DNA of 64,000 nucleotides from Silene latifolia (taxonomy: Eukaryota; Streptophyta; Magnoliopsida; Caryophyllales; Caryophyllaceae), in the NCBI RefSeq assembly GCF_048544455.1, contig NC_133537.1, positions 69,597,634 to 69,661,633 on the forward strand. The letters are read 5' to 3'. Numbering within the stretch: position 1 is the first letter of the stretch; every line of letters starts with the position of its first letter. Shown here piece after piece: positions 22,759 through 35,871 of the stretch. Position numbers and translations under genes: made by a program. A model generated the notes under the pieces. It saw nothing but the letters and a program-made list of their open reading frames with translations, did no database searches and was not told the DNA's origin.

Positions 22759-25011
22759 AGTGGTATCATGAGCCTTGGTTGTTTGCATGCAAATCGGTTA
22801 TAGTTTTTCCGAGTTATACGATTAACATATAAAACTTGTAAATTTGTGTTATTATGAAATATCACGAAATAAATTTATGCATGTTAAGTTTCTGGTCCTA
22901 AAATGTTTTTAGGATATTTTGGTTATTTTATGGGTTTTTATTGTTCATCTTAAAATTTAATGGCATTAAAAATGTGATTTTATGATTAAAATGTCATTTT
23001 CGGACTAAAATTAGCTAAACTTCGAATTTTCCAGTGATTTTTGGATATGTTATCACATATATTATTTTGAGATGACCTGTAAATTGTCATAAGTTTTGGA
23101 CTTCTTATGCTCGAAAAATGGATTTTTCATGTTTAAAATCGGATTTAGATGAAAAATAGGTTAATATAAGATAAATTTCGAATATGGTCATAGAAATTTA
23201 TTATGTTGTCACATGCAATTTTACAAGATGTGTGTAAAATAATGGGCTACATTGAAGTCTTTATGCATGATTTATGGATTTTTGATGAAAAATAGCATAA
23301 ATAGTGACTTAATTAGTAAATAATTGCTAAAACATACTCCATGACTAAGGAAAAATATCACATGTTGCATTTTATTATCTTTTTCAGATCTAAAATTGAA
23401 AAGTTGATGAATATATTTTTTCTCATGTTTTTATGATTTTTATTGATAAATCCGATAAACCGCAACATAGTTTTTCCGATAATTTTACGAAATTTTAACC
23501 TAAGTTTTTTTTTTTGAACATTATGAGTGTCATGGTATTTTTCCAGAATGTTCATAAGTTTAAATTTCAAATTTTGAATTTATTTGGAATTTTTGTGATT
23601 TGTTTGAAGTTTATAGCATTTTATTATAATTTTAAGTCCATTAATGAACAACTTTAGAAATATGAGTTAATTATGGTCAAGTAATTAGTGAAGACTAATT
23701 TTGAGTCCTAAGAGGTTAGGGTAATTAACTTGTGCATAAATATGAATTTATGTAATTTTTGTGATTATAAAAACGTTGAATCACGCAAATCCGTAAAAAC
23801 CGTATAATATACGATATTGGCTCCTTAAAGGCGATTTAACATAAAATTGGGCAGGTTCATACATATTATAATGCTGCATTTTATTTATGATTGTCATAAT
23901 TTTATTTTATGTAATTTTTGAATTATGTAATTTTACTTAGTATGGCCTTAATTTTTAATTGATATTACCCGAAATGTATGGGAATATCGATTCGGTTGTA
24001 ATTTATTGTGATCTCGTATCACCGTTTTGTAATTTAATAGATTTATTTTATTTTAGCTACAAATGTATAATAGGAAATTATGTAATTTGTTATGTAATTT
24101 ATTTATTCCGGAGTTCCTTGAAGACGGTGTCATTCAAGATGGCGATACATAAAGACGATGTTACCTCGAGATGCGTGCCACAACCGAAGTTCAAGGGACC
24201 AATGGAGTTGGTTTCCGAATATGTAATAGTTAATTAGATTTTCTATTTTAGGAAGGCCATACTAGGATTTTTTTTTATGCTTTGCATTTTATTTAATATG
24301 TCGCATGCATCGCTAAATCGCCATAACTAAAACATGCATCATCTTTTAATCGAGTTTATCGACCGTGTCAATTACAATTATCATAGTTCACCGCTTTAGT
24401 TCACTTAAAACGTGATAGATAACAAATTGACATGACCTCTCGCTAAAATTAAACAATTGAGATATAGCCTTACCAAATAGTAGAAACCATGAAAACCTAT
24501 TTCGCGAGGGAGTGCACTCGGCCATCCCAGGGTACAAACCTTGTTACGTAGAGGAAGTGGGTGTTAAATGTCTATCCACCGAATTTATATTAATAAGGGG
24601 TATTTCGGCACACCGTGCCCTAAGTTGATATGGGTTTGGATTATGGACACATTTATTCGAAATTTGGGTTGTACTCAACGAAAGTATTCACGACGATTTC
24701 CGGATGTGTTTCGGGCTAGAGATAAATATTAATGTAAATTTTATCGACCAAGAGTTTTAAAAGTAGAATCGATTAAAAGGTTAATCCACCGAGTTATGTT
24801 AACAAAGGGTATTTCGGCATACCGTGCCCTAAGTTAATATGAATTTGTGGCTTGGAATCATTTATCTAAGTTGGGTAGAGGTCACTAGATAAATGCAATA
24901 AAACTTGTTTAAACTTATTTTTACGAGTATTATTATTATTATTAAAACGACATATGTTTTATTCCTTCTATATATTTTTGTTTTGTAGACCGCTCTTATT
25001 TCTCATAACAA
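22759..25011 (+). other. Element A leader with primer-binding site
   Basis: The primer-binding site is at 22761-22774. The rest is a 2.25-kb untranslated leader with no long frame. Parts recur in reverse orientation in element B's leader (47255-49454): the stretch around 23940-24240 (with 'acccgaaatgtatgggaatatcgattc'-like text) and the paired 'ggtatttcggca-accgtgccctaag' boxes at about 24598 and 24808. Confidence 0.75.
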
Positions 25012-25908
25012 ATGGTAAATCCAAACACCAACGCCACGCCTCTCACTAATACTTCATGGCTCCGATCCTTCATGGATCGATGTAAACTTGAAAAGAATGA
25101 GTCAAATTTCTCCGATTGGGATGCCCAACTCAAATTAGCCGCCCAAGGTGACGACAAGTTTCGTTACCTTACCGAGGCCTCTCCACCCGAACCTACTACT
25201 AGGTCGACCGCCGCCACTAGGGAAGCATATGAGGCTTACCATAAGGAGTCCGCCGCAATGAAAAATATGTTGATCTTTGCGATGGAGGCGGATCTCCAAA
25301 GGAGAGCCTTTAAAATGGGCACCGCTAATGAAATCTACTCCAAGCTTGTGACAATGTTTTCACAAACTCCACGGATCGTCCAATATGAGGCGGCCGCGGC
25401 ATTCTTTGATCTCGACTTCAAAGAGGGCTAAAAGGTTAGCCCTCATGTGCTCAAATTAATGGAGCTTGTCGAGACCTTGAAGATTCAAAAGGTTGAAATC
25501 CCCAAAGAACTCATTGTAGATAGGATTCTACACTCCTTATCCAAAGTCAAGGCGTATGTTCAATTCCGGGTGAATTTTAACATGCAAGACAAGGATGTGT
25601 CTCTTGAAGAATTGCACAAGTTACTTGTGCAAGCCGAAAAAGACATGGGGTTAAATGTGAACCCACCCAAGGATGTGCTTAACATTAACACCAAAAGCAA
25701 GGGGAAGTTCAAGAAGAATGGGAGGAAGGGTAAGAAACAAGCTCCCACTTTCACCAAAGCTAAGACTTATGAAGCTAGCACTTCAAAAATCAAGAAGGGT
25801 CCTCTTGATAAATGCCATTATTGTAATGGTGTTGGACATTGGAAAAGAAATTGTTCCAAATACCTTGGTGATATTAAGGCTGGAAAGATCACTCCAGTAG
25901 GTAAATGA
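25012..25908 (+). pseudogene. gag: Copia gag (element A), one in-frame stop
   Basis: One reading frame of 298 codons, broken only by TAA at codon 140 (25429-25431) inside FKEG-stop-KVSPHVLKL. The upstream half has the Copia gag capsid region (WLRSFMDRCKLEKNESNFSDW, then FKMGTANEIYSKL). The downstream half has VLKLMELVETL, a Lys-rich stretch and a CX2CX4HX4C zinc knuckle (CHYCNGVGHWKRNC). Gag forms the particle that packages the RNA. A single stop in an otherwise clean frame means very recent inactivation, or possible stop readthrough; the sequence cannot tell which. The frame ends soon after the zinc knuckle, with no protease downstream. Confidence 0.88.
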
Positions 25909-28900
25909 CTATCATTTCTTTTATGTTTCTAATTCAACTATGGTATTGTGATACAAAGTTGTGATAATGTATCTCCCTTTTATTGTAAATAGGGCCTCCA
26001 CCAAGCAAGGACAAAGGAAAAGAAAAGCAAGCTTGAGAAACCATCGAGAAGCTAGGAATAGCTTTCATGAAGCTTCGCTTTTTATTGTCTTATTTTAATT
26101 ATGTTTCGGATTTTAGACCTTTTAAGTTTCCGTGTTCGACATGGAAAGGTATTTTGGATAATTGGTTGTATTTTGGATAATGGTGGCTTGGTTTGCAACC
26201 CACGTCACCCGATTTATCTTTTTATCCTTGTTCTAAAATTCGTATTTAAATGCTTGCTCTTAGAAATATATGATTATTCACTTAAAGTGATCTAATAGAC
26301 AACTATAACGATGGGATTCATTATATGTCCACATGCTTAAGGCTTGTGTATGATCATTTATAAAGTGATTTTGAGTCTATGAACTCTCTTAAAGGAATGT
26401 CAATCACCAAGTACACTTACAAAATCTAAAACTATTAGTCAAACCTATGAGATAGTCCTCCTTATACTTCAAATCATTATTTGTGTCCCATAAGCTATCT
26501 TTAAATCTCTAGTGTATTTATTCTAAAGATAGAGTGGGAGAAAATGAGGACACAACACCAAGATAAATTTGTGTACTTGTGTATACGAGATCTACGCATG
26601 GATAAATGATTTGAATAAAGGTATATCTATTTATATAGTATACCCAATAGATGAGATCTATGGTCTCAACTAAAGCTACATGACAAAAGAGACCAAGTGA
26701 AGTAATCAAAGGAATATTTTCTCAAGATAACTACACGTGGAGACCAAAAGAAAGTTTTGGAAGAAAAATGACTAATGTAAAGTCTTAACAAGAGTTTTGA
26801 CTAGTTTATGAAAAATTTTGACCAATAATTTCAACCTTGATATTTACTTAAGAGCCTAAATGAATCAAAGTTACATCCTAGGATATAAACGAGATTTATG
26901 ACTAGAAGTTGCAATGATTGATATACCGATATCCTCAATAGCTAAGTTAGGTATTAACCACACAAATGTCATTACTTAACCTCATTATGAAAATGAAATG
27001 GTTAAACCTCCTTCCGAAAAGGGTATTTCTAAGGACGTGTTCTAGATATTATTTATATTTGAATAATGACATTGCTACACATCATTATGATATGTGTGAG
27101 TTAGAGATTAAAATCTCTTTACATAAGGTTAAGATGAGACCACTTCAAAATAGGTATTTTGAAAGGATATGATGGGAACATATATGGTTTTATCTCAATA
27201 ACTTGGCAATGCAATTTATATTTCAATTCTTGAAATATTTCGATTTAGAAATCAATTTCGAAACATGTGGAATTGAGTGGGAGTTTGGAAATTATCATGT
27301 GAAGACATGGAATTTAGTGGGAGCAATCATCTTGTAAAAGTTAATAACTCATCACTCATTGTAGAATGACGAGCTAATACCTTCCTTCACAAAGGAAGAT
27401 TTGAGTTTTCAATTCTGGATGAAAATGGACCATGATGAATCCAACTACATCATGAGATGTTGGATAGGTATTGAGAGATACACATCGAATCAACGAGAAA
27501 CATAGGTTATTCATCTAAATGAAATGGAATTGCCATTAGCAGTCATGGTCGTTCCTTGAACCTAAAGATAGTTGATGACATGATTAAAAGTTACTAATGT
27601 TTCCGCCATTAGAATAATCATGCACATGTCCAATTATGAATCATATGCATAAGAGCATGATGATTCATTGGTAAGCCATAGAAGAAACGTCATGAATTCT
27701 CGAGGAGAATCCGATGAGCGTTTTTGTGTTGGACGAAAGACTCTGTTATGTGTCAAGAGATTGCACATATTAAAGGAATCCAAACACGCGTAAGGATTTA
27801 TGAAAATCTTAAACTTTTCAAGCTAAAAGGAGAAATAAGAAGTTGGAAAGATACTTAGTTGAATAAGAAGTTACTCAAAACTAATCTTTCCTAATATGCT
27901 AGGACTTGTGAGAAGTGCTAGGCTAATTATCTTGACAAATTGTTGCAAGACTCTACAAAACATATACCTGGTGCATTGTGTGTGGGTGGAGTACTTGATC
28001 AGTGCAAGTTATATCATTCATCACAAATTCGTTTGTTATGTGATAATCGACAAAGAAGTTCTTTTAAGAAAAAGAGCCGAAACCGAGGATGTGAACCTAG
28101 ATTTGTACTTGGTAAGGTTCATGCTATAATAGATAACATGAACGTAAAGGAAAATGCGATAAAAAGAAGTTTGAACACACGGACACTTGACATGTTAAAC
28201 CTCTATTGCAATTAACAAGTGTTTACACACTTACGATATGCATCACAAGGTTGTAATATGGTATTGACTACCCGAGTGTGATGTCGACATTTGTCGTTTG
28301 AGTTATTATTAACTCACCTTATACTTTGTTACATCCAACGGGTTGTAGAGACAATTGAACCCCGTTTAAGTGAACACGGATTATCATTGTATTTGCCCAT
28401 AGTCACTTGTATGAGGTGACGTCTTGAAGTGACTAGAGTGTGATGCGATTGATGGCAAGTTCAAGTGCCATAGAGTCATATGAGATGACTAATAGATCAC
28501 ATAGACAGACTGTTAGGAACATTTTGTCGGGCCTAATGGCCGCTTATAGAGTTCTGGCAAATTTATATAGCCTGGTCGTGGCGAGAGCTACTATAGTATT
28601 CAAATGCGTCGATTCTTTTGACTAAAGACTATTCACCTAAGATGGCACAGTTTCAGATTAACTTTGATTTGTGTTACTACGACCTTCGTAAATGGGGTCA
28701 AATGGGCATATTTTGGGTTATGATGGCTGTGGCTAGTCGAAGGGAATGAGTGCGATAGGAATTGTCCACCCCTAGTCAGGGTTATAAAAATATCTCAGGG
28801 CCACTCGAGGAGTAATGAACTGGAAATGCGTGGCCACGCTCGGAATGTATCCATGGTGGATAAATCCGCCAATCAATCGGTTATTCTCCGGATCGAGGAA

Positions 28901-29017
28901 ACCACTCTCGATATGATCACTTGCAAGGACGACCTGAAAGACACCTTGCATTGAGTGAGAGATAGTAATAGGACAAGAGAATTGGTGACGCACACTTGTC
29001 GAGGACAAGTGGGAGAT
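25909..29017 (+). other. Element A long 3' non-coding tail
   Basis: 3.1 kb between gag and the 3' LTR where pol would lie. No DTG/DSG protease, HHCC, DDE or YVDD motif in any frame. The last ~600 bp (about 28430-29017) is clearly homologous to element B's 3' untranslated region (42938-43530, reverse strand), including the polypurine tract. The middle part (26000-28200) is of unknown origin. Confidence 0.75.
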
Positions 29018-30281
29018 TGTTGGAATTTGTGTCCTCCGACAATAATGCGATCACAACTGTTGATCATGATGATCACATGTTTAAGTCTCATTATAAAGAA
29101 TACAATTGGGAAGTAATATTTTTTGTCAATTTGGTCCACACATATCGGTAATGATTGGCTGACTAGAGTTTGACATTACTGTCGTGAGACGGTGGTGACC
29201 AGTTGATCCCCTTAGGTCATACCTAAAGGGTAACACTCTTAATTGATCATTTAATTGATCGTATGACAATACGGGTCAATTAAAATATTTAAAATTGACG
29301 GACGATTTTGGAAGTAGTATTTACGTGTCTCATTGAAATTTGATTAAATGAGATACGGTCTAAGTAATCGAATTGTTTCATTACTCAGATGAAATTATTA
29401 TTTAAGGAAACAATTGAAATTGAATGAATTATTATAAATACAAATTATTGTGATTTATAATTGGTAAAATATTTTGGTACAAGTAATTGCGAATTACTAA
29501 GTCGATTTTTGTATATGACGTATTTTTATTAATACGTTGATTTTTAATATGTTAAAAATACATGACAATTTTATGTGACATGTGACATGTGACAAATTGA
29601 CAAATTGACAAAAATAAAATGGATTCCATTTTATATGTGTGTGCCGAAATTAAAGAGGAGGATTAGGCAAATATTGTGTTGATTATATTAGTGGAAAACA
29701 TAATCATTTCCTACAATACTAGCCATGCAAAACCTAGTTGTCATTGTGAAGACAAAGTAGTGCATGCATTGGTCCCTCCTCTTCCCCTTACCCGGTTTTT
29801 CATAAGAGCAAAACCAAGGGTTTTGCCTTATAATTTAAGATATACACTTGATAACATAGTAGTGTATTAATTCATTCATCATCCATCACAAAATATTTTA
29901 GAGAGATAAAATATTTTCTTCCTTCTTCTCCTTCTCTTAACCGGTTTTAAGAGACCAAATTAAATAATTTTTGGGTCAATTTTATGCTAAATTAATATTG
30001 TTCTAGTATTCATAATATTAATTTAATTAAGAGTTTGCCTTGGGTATTTTACTTTGGGAGGGATTCTACATTTGGATCCTAGTTCATCCATTAAGGAGAG
30101 CACAAGAACAAGAGAGAAGGAGATCTCTCTTGTGCCCAAGTAAACCGAATACCAATGTAAGATAGAGATTTCTTCCTTAACTATTTTATTGTTTGCATGC
30201 ATAAGATCACCATTTAATTTTATGACTAATTTAACAATAACATATATGAATATGTTAGTAAAGAGATCTAGATTTCTAACA
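29018..30281 (+). repeat. Element A 3' LTR
   Basis: 1264 bp, TG..CA, preceded by polypurine AAGTGGGAGAT. Contains an extra 8-bp unit (acaaattg) relative to the 5' LTR at about 29592-29610. Confidence 0.92.
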
Positions 30282-30286
30282 GATTA

Positions 30287-30732
30287 GTCATACAAAAACC
30301 ATGCTCGACTCTTGTGCATTTTTGCGGAAATGTTGAAGAATCTATTTCACATATCTTTAATGCCATTTTTTTTAATGATCTGATGCAAAGAGAAGTTTTA
30401 CGGAATGACATATTCATGCAACATTTTATCCTAGAACATAGGGCAAAACAAAACATTACCTATGATTCACCTTTTTTAAACACAACTAGTTTAATTTCTC
30501 GTGAAAATCACTGGGCTTTTCTAACTCTTCATTAATAAATGTTTGCGCACGTAGTTTTTTTACTACTTTTTCTAGTTACCTGATATTCATATTGTTCTTT
30601 AATGTTTTTTTTGTTGCTATTGGATCATATTTTTTATTATTCTCTTTTATCATTTGTAGCCGAATGATATCGGTTTTGCTCGACGTCTAAATGCTATTTT
30701 TTTTCCTTAGTTTTCAACTTTATTAAAATGTT
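30287..30732 (+). other. Unassigned DNA with a short ORF
   Basis: A 73-codon frame (30314-30535; starts MHFCGNVEESISHIFNA, ends SRENHWAFLTLH) has protein-like composition, unlike the AT-driven frames around it. It may be a decayed exon or transposase fragment of the host sequence into which element A inserted. I do not recognise a family. Confidence 0.3.
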
Positions 30733-30737
30733 GATTT

Positions 30738-32022
30738 TGTTGGAGTAGTGTCCTCCACAATGAGTGCGTTTACATATTAAATCTCGTAAAAGGAATATCG
30801 GGGATTTATTTTATTTATTTGTCAGCTGGTCATCGTTAATCGGTAATGATTGGTGACTAGAGTTTGACATTATCTCGTCGTGTGACGGCGGTGATCCGCT
30901 GATCCCTTTAGGTCACACCTATAGGATGACGCCCAAATAGAATAAATTAATTGTTTGTATGAGATACGAGATAATTAATTCCTTGTATTATTTGACTCTT
31001 AGTTAGTCACATAAATGTATTATTTGATGACGGGTTACGAACTCGGGACAAAGAGATTTATTATTTAATTATGAGATATTTAAATAATAAATGATTAGAA
31101 TTTATTAATTATTAATTAATTAATTTTATGCGATATGTGTTTTTTTGTTTTGAGATGAAATTAATTAGCTATTTAATTTTTACAAGAGGTTGTAAAATTA
31201 GCTAAGTGGGATAATATCGACACATTGTATGTTGATAAAATGGTCTTATGATTACTTAATGGTTAAGTAGTCATTGATAGTTAATTTGTATTATTTAAGT
31301 GTTAAATAATTAAATTAATATTTAATTATATAAGATAATTAAATATAAGACTTATAAGCATTTGTGGGGCAAATGTCGAAAACCGAAATGGACTCAAATA
31401 TGTCCACTTGTACCGGTTTTATGAGGACATCACAAGTGTCCATTAAGTGGCATTTTTCCACTTAATATTGTCTCCACATTTGCCTATAAATACCCATGCA
31501 ATTACACCATTTAATATGTTGGAAAAATTTGAAGAAATTTTTGGTCTTTAAGGGTGCTTTGGCCGGTTTCTCTTCATCACCAAGAGACCAAATTTTCTTC
31601 TTATTTTGTTCATCATTTTCATCATAAAACACATATAAAAACTAACTAATAATATTATCAAAGTAATAATATTAATTAGTACATCAAATATACAATTACA
31701 TGGTTACTACTACTATTAACTAGTTATTAATTTTAGTAGTATTTTGGGTTAATCTTGGGTGCCACCAAAGGAGATTACCTATATTAGTAATTGGTGTTCT
31801 TGGAGGATCATCCATAGTTGAATAGCTCAAGAACTATAAAGGTAGGAGACCTTTGTAGTGCCCATATTTGCCTTATAGCAATGTAAGGAATTTTTGTCTT
31901 AAGATGGTTTAAAACCATCTTTTATACTTTTTATTTGCATGCATGTAGATTTAGACCACTTTAAATTAATTTGTAATTTTAATATCATAAGATGAGTATT
32001 AATTTGGTTTAAATAACTAACA
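30738..32022 (+). mobile_element. Solo LTR related to elements A and B
   Basis: A 1285-bp LTR from TGTTGGAGTAGTGTCC to TAACTAACA, flanked by the exact 5-bp duplication gattt (30733-30737 and 32023-32027). A block near 30826-30935 (ATCGGTAATGATTGG, ACTAGAGTTTGACATTA, ACGGCGGTGATC) is shared with the LTRs of elements A and B, so it belongs to the same broader family but is more diverged. It is the product of recombination between two LTRs with loss of the interior. Confidence 0.9.
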
Positions 32023-32027
32023 GATTT

Positions 32028-32409
32028 TACAAAAAAAAACGTAACAAATATTAAACATCATTATATTTTTTTATGTTTGAAAATTAAATGATTATTCACT
32101 CATTTTCTCTTAACCGCTGTAACATTTAATCAATAAAAAACTTTAAATAAGATGGGTACAATAGATAAAAACAACATTAATATTAATGCAAAATTTTCAC
32201 ATTAAAAATTCAAAATTAAAAGATACTCGGTATGTTTACTCTTTGGTAGTCAAAGTACACGTAAAACATAAATTTAGTCAATACATATGCAATTTGTTGT
32301 TAATATCAATCCCAACAAATCTATACACTACACATTATCAATTAATGAATACGTTATTCCCAAAAAGAAAAAAAAAATTAATGAATACGTTAAAAATTCT
32401 CCCAAAATA
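32028..32409. other. AT-rich spacer
   Basis: No gene recognised; frames here are composition-driven. Confidence 0.4.
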
Positions 32410-32430
32410 TCTATCTATAAATATAATAAA

Positions 32431-33479
32431 GGGTTATTTCACGACAATAATCCAAACTAAAACCCCTCTTCTCATATTAATCCTAACTCGTGTTTAACTG
32501 GGAAAAATCTCAACTTTAACATCATTTAACTTATATTAAACCCACCCCAATTTTGACCTAGTATTCCCGGTTGGTAAACAAGTCACCATGGTTCCCATTC
32601 TCTCGTCATTTCTTCATTTCTTCTTTCTCCTGGATCTTCATTTCTTCATTCTCCATTTCATTTCTTATTCTCCATTTCATCATTTTCTCTCTTTTTTCTT
32701 GTTTTCTTCTTCTTTATTTTATTTTCTTCTTTCATTTTCTCTAATTTATTCCTCCCTTCTTCTTCAAAGTTCTAAGTAATGAGTAGTTCATCTTTTCATT
32801 AAAATCATCATGGGGCACAACCTCCGTCACCCTCCTGAGATTTTACAGCCACCACCCGCACCACCATGAAATTTGTCACCTTTGCTCTCTCCTCGACGTC
32901 GTCGGCGCAACAGCCCGTAGTGTGACCTGGTTAAGAATTGTTTAACAGCCCGTGAGGCCTTGTAGTGACCTGATCTGGCCGCACCTGTGGTGGCCACAAG
33001 TAATGTCGACGACCATGACCTGGTTGCTAATGGTGGCGTCCGATTGTTCTCTGGCAAATCACGGCTACTTGTCTCCTCCTCAATTTGTGGATCATGTTAG
33101 ATTTAGCAATGATTTTAATCAATTGCATTAGCTTGCTCAGAATCGTACTTGACGATCAATTCGTTCCACCGTTGATAGCAATGTTAGGAATTTAGGGGGA
33201 AATCAATTTGGGGGAAATCAATTTTAGGGGAAATCAGTTTAGGGTTTGTTTGGTTAAGAATTGTTTAACAAGTTTGGGGTTTTTGTTTTGTGAATAACTT
33301 GAAGGGAGTAATCAAATCATTATGTTTAAAGACAAGGGAAACCGGCTGTTTAGGTAGCCCTTTCATGGGTTTACTATAAGTTAAATGATGTCATAGTTGA
33401 GATTTTTCCTAGTTAAACACTAGTTTGGATTAATATGAGAAAAGATGTCTTAGTTTGGATTATTTTCATGAAATAACCC
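32431..33479. mobile_element. Mutator-like element with ~115-bp terminal inverted repeats
   Basis: Flanked by the exact 9-bp duplication tataataaa (32422-32430 and 33480-33488). The terminal inverted repeats (32431-32543 and 33365-33479) are about 90 % identical by eye and both start GGGTTATTTCA. The interior has a pyrimidine-rich stretch (32590-32770) and a GC-richer segment (32810-33070) unlike the AT-rich surroundings. That segment is a candidate captured gene fragment (Pack-MULE). No transposase. Confidence 0.88.
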
Positions 33480-33488
33480 TATAATAAA

Positions 33489-34004
33489 AAGACTAGACAA
33501 AGCACCAAACTTCACAATTCCTCTTTCTAATAGCATTTTAACAACCCATGTCATCATGATTATTATTTAAAAAAAGAAAGAAAAAAGGTTGAATAAATGT
33601 AAAGCATTAAATACAAAATTAGAACACAAAATCAAATTGTATATATTTTTTAAACTAATTAAACACTAAAGTAAATGGTAATTTAAAATTTTGGGGATTT
33701 AATATTTGAATAAATATTAGAACACAAAAAATTGTGTTTATTTTTTAAACTAATTAAACATCAAAGTAAATGGTAATTTAAAATTTTGGGGGATTTAATA
33801 TTTGGATAAATTTTATCACAAGTAAAAATAAAATTATCCCACTCAAATTTTTACATTATTTGTAAATGTTCTCCTCTTTTGATATGTACGTTTGTACCTC
33901 ATGAATTTCATTGAGTTAGATACATAGATAGAGCTTAAAAAGTAATGTTTTAAATATTTTATTTCATGTAGCGTCTTTAGATGTTATATAGCGTAGCAAA
34001 ATAA
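33489..34004. other. AT-rich DNA inside the putative Helitron
   Basis: Contains a partial tandem repeat: 'taaactaattaaaca..aaagtaaatggtaatttaaaatttt' at about 33651-33695 and again at about 33746-33790. No gene. Confidence 0.5.
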
Positions 34005-34006
34005 TA

Positions 34007-34262
34007 CTCCCTCCGTCTCAACAGTTTCTTTACGTTTATTTTTCACATTAAGTCGAGGCGCATTTTACACCATCAATATCTTTCATTTGGCATTGATAAA
34101 AATTATAAAAATTTGATATTCTTAATGTATTTACAAAGACAAATCAAACAATATCTCACAGACTATATTTTCTCTTATAGATTGTCGAGAATATTAAAGA
34201 TTCTTTTGAGTTGTGAATAGTGTCCAAAAGCAAAGGCAAAGAATTTGTTGAGACGGAGGGAG
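34007..34262. mobile_element. Stowaway MITE
   Basis: 256 bp, arms CTCCCTCCGTCTCAACA and its complement (tgttgagacggagggag), flanked by TA on both sides (34005-34006, 34263-34264). Non-coding. Confidence 0.93.
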
Positions 34263-34264
34263 TA

Positions 34265-35871
34265 TATCATGCTGCAAGTGCATAATATATAAGCGTCCTA
34301 TGTAAAATCTTTTAAAGTCACGTTATCAAACAATTCATATAAAATGTATTGCTATGAGGGAAAAAAATTAAAGCCAACAAAATCTAGTGTTACAATAAGT
34401 GAAAACAAACAAACGCAATAAAAAAGCTACATAAAAAAACGTATTGTAGTGAGAGAAATAAGATAAAATGGAAAAATTGAGAGAATCAAACAAATCGCAC
34501 ATTAAATAGAGATTTAAAAATAATAAAAAACACTTTACTCCACCACCAACCTATCAACCCCCTCCAAGTCCCACCACCAATATGACTTGCGCGTCTCAGC
34601 GACTTGCTCAACACAAAACTCCTTTCGCCCACTGCTCACTACCATCTGCGTCTTTCCGAGCGAGACTCTTTTATGTCTGACTATAACACGACCACTACCA
34701 ACCAAATCAAACCCTAAATAAAACGAAAAAAAATACTAGAAAGGGTAAAAGAGAAACATTAATTTTGATCAATTATCTAGAATAAATGGATCAATTATAT
34801 GTTCTACAATCAAATTAGAATCCATAATTAAAGAAAATTCGTTAATAGGCTTGATTGGTAATATTGTTAAAATTTTAGGAAATTAAGTTTATCATTTTTG
34901 TAAGTTACGGGTATACAAACGAAAAGGTGTTTTACATATTAAATGCATTATGTTAGTTAACATGAATATTGATCATAATATTCTCAAATTTATTTAACGA
35001 CAGTTTTAAAGTTGTGCCGTTAGATTTTTTTTATAGAAACACATAGATTCATACTATACTATGCAAGAAAACATTGGCCGACGATGAAATGAACTACGCA
35101 AGTATCAGATATTTAATTAGCACATTTAACAATGTTCAATTAAGTAGTTTAAAGTTATGTACATTTTATGTTACCACATCTAATAAGACCTAGCAAAATC
35201 AACTCGAGCTAATTGACCAGGCTCGAAAAATCTATCCCTAGACACGTAATTGATCCGCACTATAACACCTGTATGTGACCTAAAACCTGGACCGACCCAA
35301 ACGTGGTATGAGCTTTGTTGACATGTAATTGGCACGACTTGAAATTAATAGATCCGAAACCACCTAACTCAAAAATAACGCGACAAAACATAACTCTAAT
35401 TGACATAAAATAACTTGAAATGACTAATATGAAAACACACTTTATATTATTTACGTTAAAATAAAGAATCAATTATCAAAACTAACCTATAAATATTTAT
35501 TAACCTTAAATGTACTTTTTCTTTATTAATCGTTGACTTGAAAATGACCTGACCAACAACCCAAAACAAACCCAAAACTCGAAGTGACCCCACTTGACGA
35601 GAACTAACCCAAAAATGTGACACACCCGAACTGGGCAGACCTGATTGGATTCGACTTACCCGTTGCTACGTATATCTCTAATTATCCGTATAATATCTTA
35701 ATTTATGTAAACTTGAATATGAAGTTGTTTTGCTTCTTACAAAACACATGAAGTATAATTCTTATGCAATATTTTTGCGGACCAGTGTATGCAATACACG
35801 AGAGATATCAACAAGTTACAAACTAATGAGGTCACATTTATGCATAAACTTATATAATTAATCTTAAACGA
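34265..35871. other. Non-coding interior of the putative Helitron
   Basis: AT-rich. The stretch 35200-35670 is a degenerate tract rich in 'gacctg/gaccc/aaaac-cga' words. No gene recognised on either strand. Confidence 0.4.

Larger units (their letters stand above)
21505..30281 (+). mobile_element. Element A: complete gag-only Copia-type LTR retrotransposon
   Basis: An 8.8-kb element with two LTRs (21505-22758 and 29018-30281, both TG..CA), flanked by the 5-bp target duplication gatta (21500-21504 and 30282-30286). A primer-binding site TGGTATCATGAGCC matching the initiator-Met tRNA type starts 2 nt after the 5' LTR. A polypurine tract AAGTGGGAGAT abuts the 3' LTR. The only recognisable coding region is gag (25012-25908). 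No protease, integrase, reverse transcriptase or RNase H motif was found in the 3.1 kb between gag and the 3' LTR. It matches the 'terminal repeats with GAG' (TR-GAG) class of non-autonomous elements. Its LTRs, leader and 3' UTR are related to those of element B at 41653-50738. Confidence 0.92.
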
